A DNA stretch of 64,000 nt from Flavobacterium sp. YJ01 (GCF_029320955.1 NZ_CP119757.1:3782001-3846000); one strand, 5' to 3'. Positions 45,071 to 53,669 are shown, counted from the stretch's first letter. Numbers and translations: made by a program. The notes: a model not told the origin generated them from the letters alone.

Positions 45071-46102
45071 CTAATTATTGTTAGAATAAAAACCGTTTGG
45101 TCCTACGCCAACAGTTAATGTTTTTAATACTGTTCCAGTTGAAGAATATACAGTAACCGTTCCGTCTGAAGTAAATGCGTTTGCATCACCAGAATAAATT
45201 CTGCCATCGATTACGCCAAAACCATAAAAAGTAGACCAGCTGCTATCTTTTACAGAAAATAAAGCTTTGTCTGAAAATGCTGTTGCAGATAAGTTAATTG
45301 CATAAACGCCAGTTCCTTGAGTATAATAGATTTTATCTCCATCAATATCCATGTTGATTGCATTTTTTACTGTAGTCGATTCGAAAGATGTTGCAGTATC
45401 TGTAGAAGTATTAATTTTAAATAATTTACTTTTAGCGCTAGTTCCTGCTAATACGTATACAGATCCATTGTTCTCTTCAATAGAATTAATACCATTTTCT
45501 AATGTGATGGTTTTAGTCACAGCATTTGCTGAAGGGCTAATAACAGTAACTTCACTTCCGTTTCCGTAAGCTGCATTTGTTACATAAATTTTTCCGTTTG
45601 CAGCAATAATTTTTTCAGCAGTTTTTCCTAATGCAATTGAAGTTATGTAAGCATAAGTTTTTGCATCATAAACGGTAACAGCTTGAGAAATTGAATTTGT
45701 TACATATAATTTGTCATTTACAACAACACTGTAACGTGGGTTTTGAAGTTTTTCGGTAATTGTACCCAAACTTTTAAAAGTATAACGGTTTACCACTTCT
45801 ACTTCATTAGAATTGTTTACTACAATAAAAGCTTTTTCATTGCTAAAAGACATTGATTGAGCAACATCTCCTAAAACCATTGGCGTATTTACTAATTTGA
45901 AAATATCATTTTGAAAAGTAGCCAAATCATTCGAAACGTAAGAAACTGATGCATTAGGAGTTCCAAAATTTCCTTCATTTAAAATAAGCACACCATTGTC
46001 ATAAACACCTAACGCAACGTCGTTGTCATCATTATCGCTGCTACAAGAAGCAAATAAAAATGCAGAGGCAATAATTCCTAAATAAAGATTTTTTAATTTC
46101 AT
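45071..46102 (-). CDS. DUF5074 / YncE-type beta-propeller lipoprotein of the cobalamin locus
   Basis: A 343-residue lipoprotein with lipobox FASC (MKLKNLYLGIIASAFLFASC) and a repetitive beta-propeller (VYDNGVLILNEGNFG, YTFKSLGTITEKLQNPRYSV, YAYITSIALGKTAEKII, GKIYVTNAAYGNGSEVTVI). Its stop is close to the window-side terminator and its start lies 4 bp downstream of the btuB-like gene, under the same cobalamin riboswitch. Such propellers next to BtuB-like receptors probably form a surface corrinoid-binding accessory. No enzymatic motif. Confidence 0.87.
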   Translation of the reverse strand: MKLKNLYLGIIASAFLFASCSSDNDDNDVALGVYDNGVLILNEGNFGTPNASVSYVSNDLATFQNDIFKLVNTPMVLGDVAQSMSFSNEKAFIVVNNSNEVEVVNRYTFKSLGTITEKLQNPRYSVVVNDKLYVTNSISQAVTVYDAKTYAYITSIALGKTAEKIIAANGKIYVTNAAYGNGSEVTVISPSANAVTKTITLENGINSIEENNGSVYVLAGTSAKSKLFKINTSTDTATSFESTTVKNAINMDIDGDKIYYTQGTGVYAINLSATAFSDKALFSVKDSSWSTFYGFGVIDGRIYSGDANAFTSDGTVTVYSSTGTVLKTLTVGVGPNGFYSNNN

Positions 46103-46106
46103 GTTT

Positions 46107-47942
46107 TTAATAATTAAGGTTTAAATAAATAGTTAAATTTCGCCCAGGCATAAATCGGCTAGGGAGAGCTTCATATTTTTCATTCCAAAGATTAGCCGCC
46201 TTAACGCCTAATTTGAAAATGTTTTTCTTGCTAAAATTATAGTCAACACCAATGTTAGAAACATTATAAGCGTCAAGTATGTATTTCGGATTATTATCTG
46301 ATGTTGTAAAAATTTCGCCCGTATACATAATCTGATAATAGGCAGAAAGTTTCTTGTAATAATAGGATAAAGAGCCAGTTAATTTATGATAAGGCACGTA
46401 AAAAAGCTGTTTGTCAGTTCTGTCGTCTAATGAAACGGTGTAAGCATAAGTACCGCTAAAATCGAAGGTGTTTTTGCCAAAACTTTTTTTCCATCCTAAA
46501 AGTGCTTCAGCACCATAAATTGTAACTCTGTCTGTGTTTTCTGGAGACCAATTTCCGGTATTGTTTGGCAGCCAACGAATCATGTCTTTAATCTTCATTC
46601 CGTATGCCGTAACGGTCATTCGAAAATCTTTATAGGTAAATTCATTTCCAATTTCTGCCTGAAACGAACTTTCTGGTTTTAAATCCGGATTTCCGCTTCC
46701 TTCCCAATATAAATCATTAAAGGTTGGAATTCTGAAATTTCTCGAAAAGTTAAATTTAAGCTTATAGAAATCTGAAAAATTATAACGTGAACCAACAGAG
46801 AAAAGAATCGGACTTTTATAAACATCTGAAACTTCTTTTCTAGCACTCATTTCATAATTCCATTTTTCTGTAAGCGAATGTTTCCATAATAAACTTGCGC
46901 CACCAATTTGACGTGTACTTTTTCCAATACCAGAACCAAGTCCGTCGTTTTTGGTATAATCTAAAATGGTGCTTATCTTCATAGTAGAAGAGATCGTGTA
47001 ATCTAGATCATATTTTCCGATGAAACTTTTTACTCCACCAGAAGTATATCCGTCTAGATTGATGTCTTCAAAATAATTGTAATGTTCTGTTATATAAGCA
47101 AGTCTCACATTTGAATTTAAATTGCTAAAAGAACTGCTCCATGTTAATAAATTACGAGTATTGTAATCTTGGTATTTTGTTTTGGTTGCATTTGGCGATG
47201 TTAGAGAAAAGTGACGTTCTCCATCATATATTTCACTATAAAATTTGATGCTATTTTTGTCATTTATCTTATAACCAATGGCTGCATCAAGAGTGTTATT
47301 GTAGTATTGTCCGTTTTTGTTCCAAACTTCTTGGCCAACAAATTTGAAATCGTTGTCAGAGCTATTTCTGGTAAAACTTGCATCAAAACTCCATTTTTTG
47401 GTCGCTGCGGTGATTCCATAAATTGCACTTAAAGTATTGAATTCTCCGTAATAAATTTGAAAGTCATTTTTGAATGTATCTGTAAATTTCAAATCATTAT
47501 TTAAATGGATCGTTCCTCCAATTGCACCGCTTCCGTAAACAACACTTCCTCCGCCTGCTTTTACATCTATAGAATTGAATCCTCGTGTCGAAATAGTATT
47601 AAAATCCGCTTGTCCTAATAACTGAGAGTTGATATTTATTCCATTCCAGACTACTACAGTCTGTTGAGAAGTAGTTCCTCTAAACGAAGGTGAAGAAGTC
47701 ATTCCTAATCCATTTTCTTTAAAATAGATTACAGTATTATAATTTAAAAGGGAAGTTAATGAAGATTGGTTTTTGCTTATAATGGAATCGCTTAACCTTT
47801 GTATAGATTGCGTATTAGAGAAATTCTTAAGATTATTGTCAGAAACAACAACTTCTTTCAGTTTATTAATAGAATCATTCTGCGCCAAAATACTTTGGCA
47901 CAATAACAGTAAACAAAAAGCAAACCTTAGTTTTATAGTCAT
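46107..47942 (-). CDS. BtuB-like TonB-dependent cobalamin receptor
   Basis: A 611-residue outer-membrane receptor: signal peptide MTIKLRFAFCLLLLCQSILA, plug (LKEVVVSDNNLKNF, SSLTSLLNYNTVIYFKENGL, PSFRGTTSQQTVVVWNGIN, GGGSVVYGSGAIGGTIHLNN) and a barrel ending in GRNLTIYLNLNY. Length and plug match the BtuB subfamily (about 600 residues). A cobalamin riboswitch directly upstream (47984-48158) supports the substrate. It is co-transcribed with the DUF5074 lipoprotein. Confidence 0.92.
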   Translation of the reverse strand: MTIKLRFAFCLLLLCQSILAQNDSINKLKEVVVSDNNLKNFSNTQSIQRLSDSIISKNQSSLTSLLNYNTVIYFKENGLGMTSSPSFRGTTSQQTVVVWNGININSQLLGQADFNTISTRGFNSIDVKAGGGSVVYGSGAIGGTIHLNNDLKFTDTFKNDFQIYYGEFNTLSAIYGITAATKKWSFDASFTRNSSDNDFKFVGQEVWNKNGQYYNNTLDAAIGYKINDKNSIKFYSEIYDGERHFSLTSPNATKTKYQDYNTRNLLTWSSSFSNLNSNVRLAYITEHYNYFEDINLDGYTSGGVKSFIGKYDLDYTISSTMKISTILDYTKNDGLGSGIGKSTRQIGGASLLWKHSLTEKWNYEMSARKEVSDVYKSPILFSVGSRYNFSDFYKLKFNFSRNFRIPTFNDLYWEGSGNPDLKPESSFQAEIGNEFTYKDFRMTVTAYGMKIKDMIRWLPNNTGNWSPENTDRVTIYGAEALLGWKKSFGKNTFDFSGTYAYTVSLDDRTDKQLFYVPYHKLTGSLSYYYKKLSAYYQIMYTGEIFTTSDNNPKYILDAYNVSNIGVDYNFSKKNIFKLGVKAANLWNEKYEALPSRFMPGRNLTIYLNLNY

Positions 47943-47983
47943 AATTTCTACACTCTTTTTCCCGAGAGCTCGATATTAGTTAC

Positions 47984-48158
47984 AAAGGCAGGTCTCCTGG
48001 CTTGCGTCTTGTTGTTTACCTTCCCATACCGCATGGCGGGACAGTGGTTTTGTAGTTTACAACAAGCATTCGTTTTAGAACTAAGCTTACAGTTGCGGGT
48101 ACAGCTCAAGAATTTACTTGATTCCCTTTTAATGTGTTTAATAAAAACACAACCTTAA
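47984..48158 (-). promoter_or_regulatory. Cobalamin riboswitch (B12 element)
   Basis: Read on the minus strand it contains the conserved blocks in order: aaaagggaatcaagt..., agctgtacccgcaactgtaa, ccactgtc, gggaagg, and the B12 box aagccaggagacctgcc at about 48003-47987. It sits between the cobC gene and the BtuB-like gene and precedes only the uptake pair. High cobalamin would fold it and reduce btuB expression. Confidence 0.95.
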
Positions 48159-48165
48159 TTTTCTG

Positions 48166-48198
48166 CAAAGATAAAGTTAAAATTATTGAATATTCAAA
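48166..48198 (-). promoter_or_regulatory. Promoter of the riboswitch-btuB transcript
   Basis: On the minus strand TTTG (48198-48195), a 21-bp spacer, and TATCTTTG (48173-48166), a few bases before the riboswitch. Matches the Bacteroidota consensus. Confidence 0.72.
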
Positions 48199-48241
48199 TT
48201 TGTTTCACTTTTAAGGCTTAATAATAAAACAAACTGAAATT

Positions 48242-48775
48242 TTATAATTCAATTCTGATGACTTCTCCAAAATCAACTTTATTATTAAAGGCATCTTTTA
48301 AAGGAAGTGAGGTTTGATGACACAATATGCTTCTGATAACTCCTGCGTGCGAAACGATAATAATAGGATGATTTGTTTTTTGAATTTTAGCTAATAAAAA
48401 ATCACCAACTCTTTCATGAAGCTCTGTAAAAGATTCCCCATTTAAAGCTCTAATATTTACAAAATCTTCCATCCACGGATTGAGTTCTTCAGGCGGAATT
48501 TCATTCCAAGTTTTCAATTCCCAATCGCCAAAATTCATTTCTTTTAAACGATTATCTTCTTGATAAGAAATAACTTTTATATTTTGCTGAATGTGTTTTG
48601 CTAGAATGGCACAACGTTTTAAAGGACTCGAGAAAATCGCAGCTTCTTCTGGTAATTCGGAAACAATTCTATTAAAAATTTCATCAAAAGGTTCCGCAAT
48701 ATTTACGTCCGATTGTCCGTAACAGATTCCTTTTTTGCAAATGGTTTCGGTATGACGGACTAGATAAATTTCCAT
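48242..48775 (-). CDS. cobC: Alpha-ribazole phosphatase (histidine phosphatase family)
   Basis: Removes the 5'-phosphate from alpha-ribazole phosphate or adenosylcobalamin 5'-phosphate in the last part of cobalamin salvage. The 177-residue protein has MEIYLVRHTETICKKG (the RH catalytic histidine), SSPLKRC, LKEMNFGDWELKTWNEI and the second histidine in IIIVSHAGVIRSIL. It overlaps cobS by 16 bp (48760-48775). Function assigned from family plus location; a generic phosphatase is the alternative. Confidence 0.88.
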   Translation of the reverse strand: MEIYLVRHTETICKKGICYGQSDVNIAEPFDEIFNRIVSELPEEAAIFSSPLKRCAILAKHIQQNIKVISYQEDNRLKEMNFGDWELKTWNEIPPEELNPWMEDFVNIRALNGESFTELHERVGDFLLAKIQKTNHPIIIVSHAGVIRSILCHQTSLPLKDAFNNKVDFGEVIRIEL

Positions 48776-49557
48776 AAAAATAAAATACTTAGGTAGAAAA
48801 TAATTTCACAGACTTGTTGTGTTGCGCCAAGACAATCTCCAGTATAACCATCAATCCATTTTTGGAAATATCGAGCTAAAAAATATCTTGTTATAAAAAC
48901 AGGAATTACGGCTAGAATTAATCTAAAATCAAAAAGTGAAAATACAATTAAAGGAACTAGACCAACAAAGAAAGAACCAAAAACTTCTTTCCAAGTAAAT
49001 TGTTTGGCAATTGGCTTGCTTTTGCTTGAAGCATCTTCGCGAGAATATTTATGCGTGAAAATAATACTGATTGCTGCCAATCGACTTAAGGAATGCGCAG
49101 AAATAAATAGGAGAAATGTTTTAAAGACTGCCATTTCATCATAAACTTGAAATAACAAAATAGATTCTGAAAGCAATTTAAATTTCAATAAAAAAAGTAA
49201 AACCAATCCAATTGCTCCGTAAGCACCAATGGCACTGTCTTTCATTATGATCAAGATTTTTTCTTTGGTCCAGCCTCCACCGAAACCGTCGCAGACATCG
49301 GCAAAGCCGTCTTCATGAAAAGCGCCAGTTGTTAAAACTGAAATGACAATTGAGAAAATAACAGCAATTTCTGTAGAAAGAAAAAGTGAGAAAATATAAA
49401 ATGCCAAAAAAGAAATACTTCCAACAATCCATCCAATGAAAGGAAAATATCTTGTGGCTTTATTTAAATAATCTGGATGATGTGTAATGGTTTTTGGACA
49501 GGGAATTCTTGTGTAGAACATTAAACAAGTGAGGAAAATATGTAGTTCTTTTTTCAT
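48760..49557 (-). CDS. cobS: Adenosylcobinamide-GDP ribazoletransferase
   Basis: Joins adenosylcobinamide-GDP with alpha-ribazole(-phosphate) to make adenosylcobalamin(-phosphate), an integral membrane enzyme. The 265-residue protein has several transmembrane helices and the conserved acidic motif TTGAFHEDGFADVCDGFGGG followed by ILIIMKDSAIGAYGAIGLV. It starts MKKELHIFLTCLMFYTRIPC, the typical CobS N-terminus. Its gene overlaps cobC downstream; the upstream bluB-cobT gene ends 138 bp away, past a repeat. Confidence 0.93.
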   Translation of the reverse strand: MKKELHIFLTCLMFYTRIPCPKTITHHPDYLNKATRYFPFIGWIVGSISFLAFYIFSLFLSTEIAVIFSIVISVLTTGAFHEDGFADVCDGFGGGWTKEKILIIMKDSAIGAYGAIGLVLLFLLKFKLLSESILLFQVYDEMAVFKTFLLFISAHSLSRLAAISIIFTHKYSREDASSKSKPIAKQFTWKEVFGSFFVGLVPLIVFSLFDFRLILAVIPVFITRYFLARYFQKWIDGYTGDCLGATQQVCEIIFYLSILFLWKFI

Positions 49558-49581
49558 TTATATAAATTTTTAATTCAGTTT

Positions 49582-49685
49582 TGTCATTTCGACTGAAAGG
49601 AGAAATCACACTAGAAACTCCGCAAAGAACGTCGCCAATCTTTGTCGAATCCCGCGTGTGATTTCTCCTTTCAGTCGAAATGACA
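49582..49685. repeat. Interspersed palindromic repeat, 'tgtcatttcgac' family, copy 2
   Basis: Perfect 30-nt inverted arms at 49582-49611 and 49656-49685 (tgtcatttcgactgaaagga...) surround a 44-nt core containing aaactccgcaaag and ccaatctttgtcg. It lies between cobS and bluB-cobT, within the directional cob run. Copy 1 is at 36666. Confidence 0.85.
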
Positions 49686-49695
49686 AATAGAGAGC

Positions 49696-51375
49696 TTACT
49701 TTCGACTTATTCCCGCACTCTCAAAACTAGCCATTTCATTCAAAAAAGCCTCCGCTGATTTTAAAATCGGAAAAGCAACCGCGCAACCCGTTCCTTCGCC
49801 CAAGCGCAAATCTAAATTTAAAATTGGTTTGACATCTAAATATTCTAATAATTTCTGATGTGCTTTTTCGGCAGAACAATGACAGAAAATAGCATTTTGT
49901 TTAATGTTCGGATTTATTTTATAAGCAATTAAAAAAGCTGTAGTACAAATAAAACCATCGACTAAAATCAGCATTTTATTTTCAAAAGCAGAAAGCATTC
50001 CGCCCGCCATTTGTAGAATTTCAAAACCTCCGAAATAGGAAAGCTGCGAAATTAAATCGGTTTGACCAGAATAATTTTCAATTGCTTTTTTGAGGATGTT
50101 TTGTTTTTGAATTAATTTTTCATCAGAAACTCCCGTTCCTTTTCCAACACATTCTTCAATCGAAAAACCAGTTAAAAAGCTCATTAAAACAGAAGCTGTA
50201 GAAGTATTTCCAATTCCCATTTCGCCAAAACCAATACAGTTTGAACCTGATTTTGCAATAGTTTCAACAATAGATTTTCCTTTTTCAAAACATAATTGAA
50301 CTTCGGTTTCGCTCATTGCTGGAACATGAAGAAACGACTGCGTTCCTTTAGCAATTTTCGAATTAATCAATTTTGCATTGGTTGGAAAATCATAATTTAC
50401 GCCTGCATCTACAATAGATAATTCAATATTGTTTTGTTTGCAGAAAACATTTATTGCGGCTCCGCCATCCAGAAAATTAGTAACCATTTGGCGTGTAACA
50501 TCTTGCGGGTAATCGCTTACGCCATGATTTGCAATTCCGTGATCTGCCGCAAAAACCACAATATTCGTTTTTGTAATTTTAGGATTTAAAGTTTCGAAAA
50601 CAGTTGCCATTTGAAAAGCTAAAGTTTCAAGAGTTCCCAAAGAGCCGACGGGTTTTGTTTTAGAATCTATTTTTTCTTGCAGCAATTTGCAAAAATCAGA
50701 TTTATCTTCAATTTCATTTTTTGATTGTAATAGAGAATCGGGAATGTTTATTTTATAAATTTCTGTAATTTCAGTACAAATTGGCGCTTCCGATTTTTGT
50801 TTCCAATGCAATTGCTGCAACATTGGCTGATTGTTATAATTTGTTGCTGGTTTTCCGATACAGAAATAACCCAACGGTTCAATATTTTCGGGTAAATCTA
50901 GGATTTTTTTAAACTGATAATAATTTAAAATCGAAACCCAGCCCATTCCGTAACCTTGTTCTGTCAGCGAAAGCCAGATGTTTTGTGCCGCACAAACCGA
51001 ACTGAATTTCACTGCTTCATTGCTGCCAATTGTTCCAATTGTAAACTGATTTAAAACAGAACGGTCGTAAGCAATAATAAGTCCGATTGGAGCTTCTTCG
51101 ATTGCTTCTAATTTTAGTGAATTGTACAATTCTTTTTGTTCTTCATTATCGGTGAGTTCTGCCGCTTTTTTGTTGTAATCTAAAAACAGCTTTTTTATGG
51201 AAGTTTTGACTTCATCCGATTTAATGAGGAAATATCTAGTCGCGTCAGTTAAACCAACTGAAGGCGCCCAATGTCCAGCCTGCAAAGCTTTCTGAATTAC
51301 TTCGTCAGGAACTTCATCGGTTGTAAAATGTCGGGTGTCGCGGCGGGATTTTAATATATCGTCTAGATTGCTCAT
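49696..51375 (-). CDS. BluB-CobT fusion: DMB synthase / nicotinate-nucleotide:DMB phosphoribosyltransferase
   Basis: A 559-residue fusion. Residues about 1-205 are a BluB-type flavin enzyme that cuts FMN to 5,6-dimethylbenzimidazole: ILKSRRDTRHFTTDEVPDE, HWAPSVGLTDATRYFLIK, GMGWVSILNYYQFKKILDLP. Residues about 225-559 are CobT, which activates DMB to alpha-ribazole phosphate: DSKTKPVGSLGTLETLAF, FAADHGIANHGVSDYPQDVT, GEMGIGNTSTASVL, GGFEILQMAGGMLSA, LRLGEGTGCAVAFPIL. No stop, frameshift or repeat is seen at the junction. Fusion channels product of one step to the next and lets the cell make its own lower ligand, provided oxygen and FMNH2. BluB-CobT fusions are known in other bacteria (from memory). 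Confidence 0.92.
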   Translation of the reverse strand: MSNLDDILKSRRDTRHFTTDEVPDEVIQKALQAGHWAPSVGLTDATRYFLIKSDEVKTSIKKLFLDYNKKAAELTDNEEQKELYNSLKLEAIEEAPIGLIIAYDRSVLNQFTIGTIGSNEAVKFSSVCAAQNIWLSLTEQGYGMGWVSILNYYQFKKILDLPENIEPLGYFCIGKPATNYNNQPMLQQLHWKQKSEAPICTEITEIYKINIPDSLLQSKNEIEDKSDFCKLLQEKIDSKTKPVGSLGTLETLAFQMATVFETLNPKITKTNIVVFAADHGIANHGVSDYPQDVTRQMVTNFLDGGAAINVFCKQNNIELSIVDAGVNYDFPTNAKLINSKIAKGTQSFLHVPAMSETEVQLCFEKGKSIVETIAKSGSNCIGFGEMGIGNTSTASVLMSFLTGFSIEECVGKGTGVSDEKLIQKQNILKKAIENYSGQTDLISQLSYFGGFEILQMAGGMLSAFENKMLILVDGFICTTAFLIAYKINPNIKQNAIFCHCSAEKAHQKLLEYLDVKPILNLDLRLGEGTGCAVAFPILKSAEAFLNEMASFESAGISRK

Positions 51376-51395
51376 GCTATAAAATTACAATTTTT

Positions 51396-51486
51396 AAATC
51401 CCAAATTCCAAGGTCAAACTCTAAAAAAGAAAATTCCAAATGCCAAAACTATATTGAGCTTTGGAATTTGGAATTTCTAATTTGGG
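51396..51486. repeat. Inverted repeat 'aaattccaaatt' in the cobU-cobT spacer
   Basis: aaatcccaaattcca at 51396-51410 and ggaatttctaatttggg at about 51470-51486 pair, and inside aattccaaatgccaaaa pairs with ctttggaatttggaatt. Non-coding, and could form a long hairpin. Confidence 0.55.
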
Positions 51487-51491
51487 TATTT

Positions 51492-51998
51492 TTATTTAAT
51501 TTTTACCGGAATTCCCGAAACCATCAAAACAACTTCGTCAGCATTTTCGGCAAGAAATTGATTCATCCAGCCTTGCAGTTCAACAAATTTTCTCCCGATG
51601 TGAGTTTCTGCATGAACGCCCATTCCGATTTCGTTTGTTACAATAATTATGTTAGAATTTTGATTTTTCGCAATAGCAAGAAATTCTTTTTTAGCTTCTT
51701 CCAGACTTAATTGAACATCATTTTTGTTGTCTACAAAAAAGTTGGTAAGCCAAAGTGTTACACAATCAATTAAAGCAGTTTTTTCGGTGAAATCAATTTT
51801 ACTTAAATATTTCTCTTCTTCGATATTGGTCCAGCGTTCGTCACGTTCGTTTTGATGACGATCAATTCTACTCTGAAAATCAGAATCCCATTTTCGAGCT
51901 GTTGCTATATATAAAGGTGAATTAGAAAGTTCTAAAGCAAGTTTTTGAGCATAACTACTTTTTCCAGAGCGTTCGCCGCCAGTTATCAAATAAAGCAT
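51492..51998 (-). CDS. cobU: Bifunctional adenosylcobinamide kinase / adenosylcobinamide-phosphate guanylyltransferase
   Basis: Phosphorylates adenosylcobinamide and then adds GMP, the nucleotide-loop entry step. The 168-residue protein starts MLYLITGGERSGKSSYAQKL (P-loop GGERSGKS), and has YIATARKWDSDFQSRIDRHQ with the guanylylated histidine region (RIDRHQNER), ALIDCVTLWLTNFF and IVTNEIGMGVHAE. It is full length and probably co-transcribed with bluB-cobT downstream. Confidence 0.95.
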   Translation of the reverse strand: MLYLITGGERSGKSSYAQKLALELSNSPLYIATARKWDSDFQSRIDRHQNERDERWTNIEEEKYLSKIDFTEKTALIDCVTLWLTNFFVDNKNDVQLSLEEAKKEFLAIAKNQNSNIIIVTNEIGMGVHAETHIGRKFVELQGWMNQFLAENADEVVLMVSGIPVKIK

Positions 51999-52068
51999 AG
52001 TTAATTATTAATTGTTAGATTATGTCGGCCAAGTTAATAATTAACAACTAACAATTTATAATTAACAA

Positions 52069-52431
52069 TTAATAGGGGCAATGTCGGCAATTATTTCCGC
52101 AACAAGTTCCTCTTTTTAAATGGTACCAAGTTTTAAAAACCATATTTCCATTTTCAAGATAATAATCGATTCCTTCAATTAAGATTTCGGTTTTGGGTAA
52201 ATCTTTGGCTTTATTTTGAAGCGCTTTTTCTGGAGAAAGAGTTTCGACATAAGCATCAATTTTATCTTCGCAGGCTTCTTTGAAACAAATTGGACAAAGA
52301 CAATCTCCGCCTTCAGAGAGATTGAAGATCGGCGGAAAATCATTACACCAACATTTATTTACTATAGATATATCTCCACAGCTGAATTCAGAATCACAGC
52401 TTGAGCAAATTTTCTTTTTTGTGGTATTCAT
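52069..52431 (-). CDS. Cysteine-rich CWC / DUF5522 domain protein
   Basis: A 120-residue cytoplasmic protein from the ATG at 52431; the frame extends 32 codons further but that region overlaps the promoter of the opposite gene. An N-terminal cysteine-rich CWC-type domain (KKICSSCDSEFSCGD, NKCWCNDFPP, GDCLCPICFKEAC) is followed by a C-terminal DUF5522-like tail (GIDYYLENGNMVFKTWYHLK, then RGTCCGNNCRHCPY). The clustered cysteines suggest Zn or Fe-S binding. It is the first gene of the minus-strand run with cobU and cobT; a role in corrinoid handling is only contextual. Confidence 0.8.
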   Translation of the reverse strand: MNTTKKKICSSCDSEFSCGDISIVNKCWCNDFPPIFNLSEGGDCLCPICFKEACEDKIDAYVETLSPEKALQNKAKDLPKTEILIEGIDYYLENGNMVFKTWYHLKRGTCCGNNCRHCPY

Positions 52432-52435
52432 ATCG

Positions 52436-52443
52436 CAAAGATA
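52436..52443 (-). promoter_or_regulatory. -7 element TATCTTTG of the CWC gene
   Basis: An exact match on the minus strand just 5 bp from the ATG at 52431 (nearly leaderless). It makes the longer gene model, starting at 52527, impossible if used. Confidence 0.55.
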
Positions 52444-52497
52444 CAATTGTTTAAATTTGTAAGAATAAAGGTAAACAAAAAAAATATAAAAATACTT

Positions 52498-52505
52498 TAC
52501 CTTTG
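52498..52505 (+). promoter_or_regulatory. -7 element TACCTTTG of btuF
   Basis: An exact match whose last base begins the GTG at 52505, the leftmost start; translation therefore most likely begins at the ATG at 52526. Confidence 0.55.
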
Positions 52506-52525
52506 TGCCATCCAAAACCGCAACC

Positions 52526-53668
52526 ATGAGATATTTTTTTCCTAAAATGATTTTTATAGCAGCTTTTTTTATCCTTGTCGGATGTAAGAAGAATGAAAAA
52601 GTTGAAACCGTAAAAATAGAAAATACTAAAAATAGTATTGAATATGCATCTGGACTTTCAATCCTAAAATATGATGATTATTCTGTTGTAACAGTCTCAA
52701 ATCCATGGCCTAATTCAGATAAAGATTTCAAGTATATTTTAAAAGAAAAAGACGCAAAAGTTCCAGATAGTCTTCTGTCTTACACTTCTATTCAAGTTCC
52801 ATTAGAATCTGTTGTAGTAACTTCTACGACAAATATTCCATTTTTAGAAATGCTAGAAGTAGAAAACAAATTAGTTGGTTTTCCGCACACAGACTATATT
52901 TCTTCAGAAAAAACAAGAGCTTTAATTGACAAAGGTTCTGTGAAAAATGTTGGACAAAATGAAAAACTTAATATTGAGCAATTAATAGAATTAGCACCAA
53001 ATTTGATTGTAACTTTTGGAGTTGATAATAATAATCCGATGTTGGATAATCTGAAAAAAAGCGGGTTAAATGTTTTAATTCAAGGCGATTGGATGGAACA
53101 ATCTCCACTCGGAAAAGCAGAATGGATCAAACTTTACGGCGCTTTATTTGGTAAAGAAGACAAAGCAAAAGAGCTTTTTGATAAAATTGTGCAAAGCTAC
53201 AATCAGGCAAAAAAATTAGTTGCCGATAAACCTGCAACTTCAAAAGTGTTATACGGTTCTATGTACGAAGATGTTTGGTACGTTGCAAAAGGAAATAGTT
53301 GGGTTGCACAATTTATGAAAGATGCTCAAGCAAATTATTTATGGGCAGATTTAAAAGGAAGTGGGAGCGAAGGTTTGTCTTTTGAAAAAGTATTGGATAA
53401 AGCTAAAACTGCCAATGTTTGGATTGCTTCTGGTTCTTTTAAAAGTTTAGATGAATTGCAAAAAGCGAATCCTCATTATGGAGAATTTGATGCTTTCAAA
53501 AATAAAAGCGTTTACAATTTTGAAGGCAAATTGGGCGCAACTGGCGGAACGGTCTATTACGAATTAGCGCCAAGCCGACCAGATTTGGTCTTGAAAGATT
53601 ATATCAAGATTTTCCATCCTGATTTATTGTCAAGCTACGAATTTACTTTTGCATCAAAACTGAACTAA
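52526..53668 (+). CDS. btuF: ABC transporter substrate-binding lipoprotein (BtuF-like)
   Basis: A periplasmic cobalamin-binding lipoprotein: MRYFFPKMIFIAAFFILVGC with lipobox LVGC. The protein is about 380 residues from the ATG at 52526. It has the two-lobe fold of metal/corrinoid binders: VVVTSTTNIPFLEMLEVENK, VGFPHTDYISSE, ELAPNLIVTFGVDNNNPMLD, YEDVWYVAKGNSWVAQFM. Assignment to cobalamin rests on adjacent btuC/btuD and the cob region; a siderophore binder of the same superfamily is the alternative. It overlaps the btuC start closely (1-bp gap). Confidence 0.9.
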   Translation: MRYFFPKMIFIAAFFILVGCKKNEKVETVKIENTKNSIEYASGLSILKYDDYSVVTVSNPWPNSDKDFKYILKEKDAKVPDSLLSYTSIQVPLESVVVTSTTNIPFLEMLEVENKLVGFPHTDYISSEKTRALIDKGSVKNVGQNEKLNIEQLIELAPNLIVTFGVDNNNPMLDNLKKSGLNVLIQGDWMEQSPLGKAEWIKLYGALFGKEDKAKELFDKIVQSYNQAKKLVADKPATSKVLYGSMYEDVWYVAKGNSWVAQFMKDAQANYLWADLKGSGSEGLSFEKVLDKAKTANVWIASGSFKSLDELQKANPHYGEFDAFKNKSVYNFEGKLGATGGTVYYELAPSRPDLVLKDYIKIFHPDLLSSYEFTFASKLN

Positions 53669-53669
53669 T

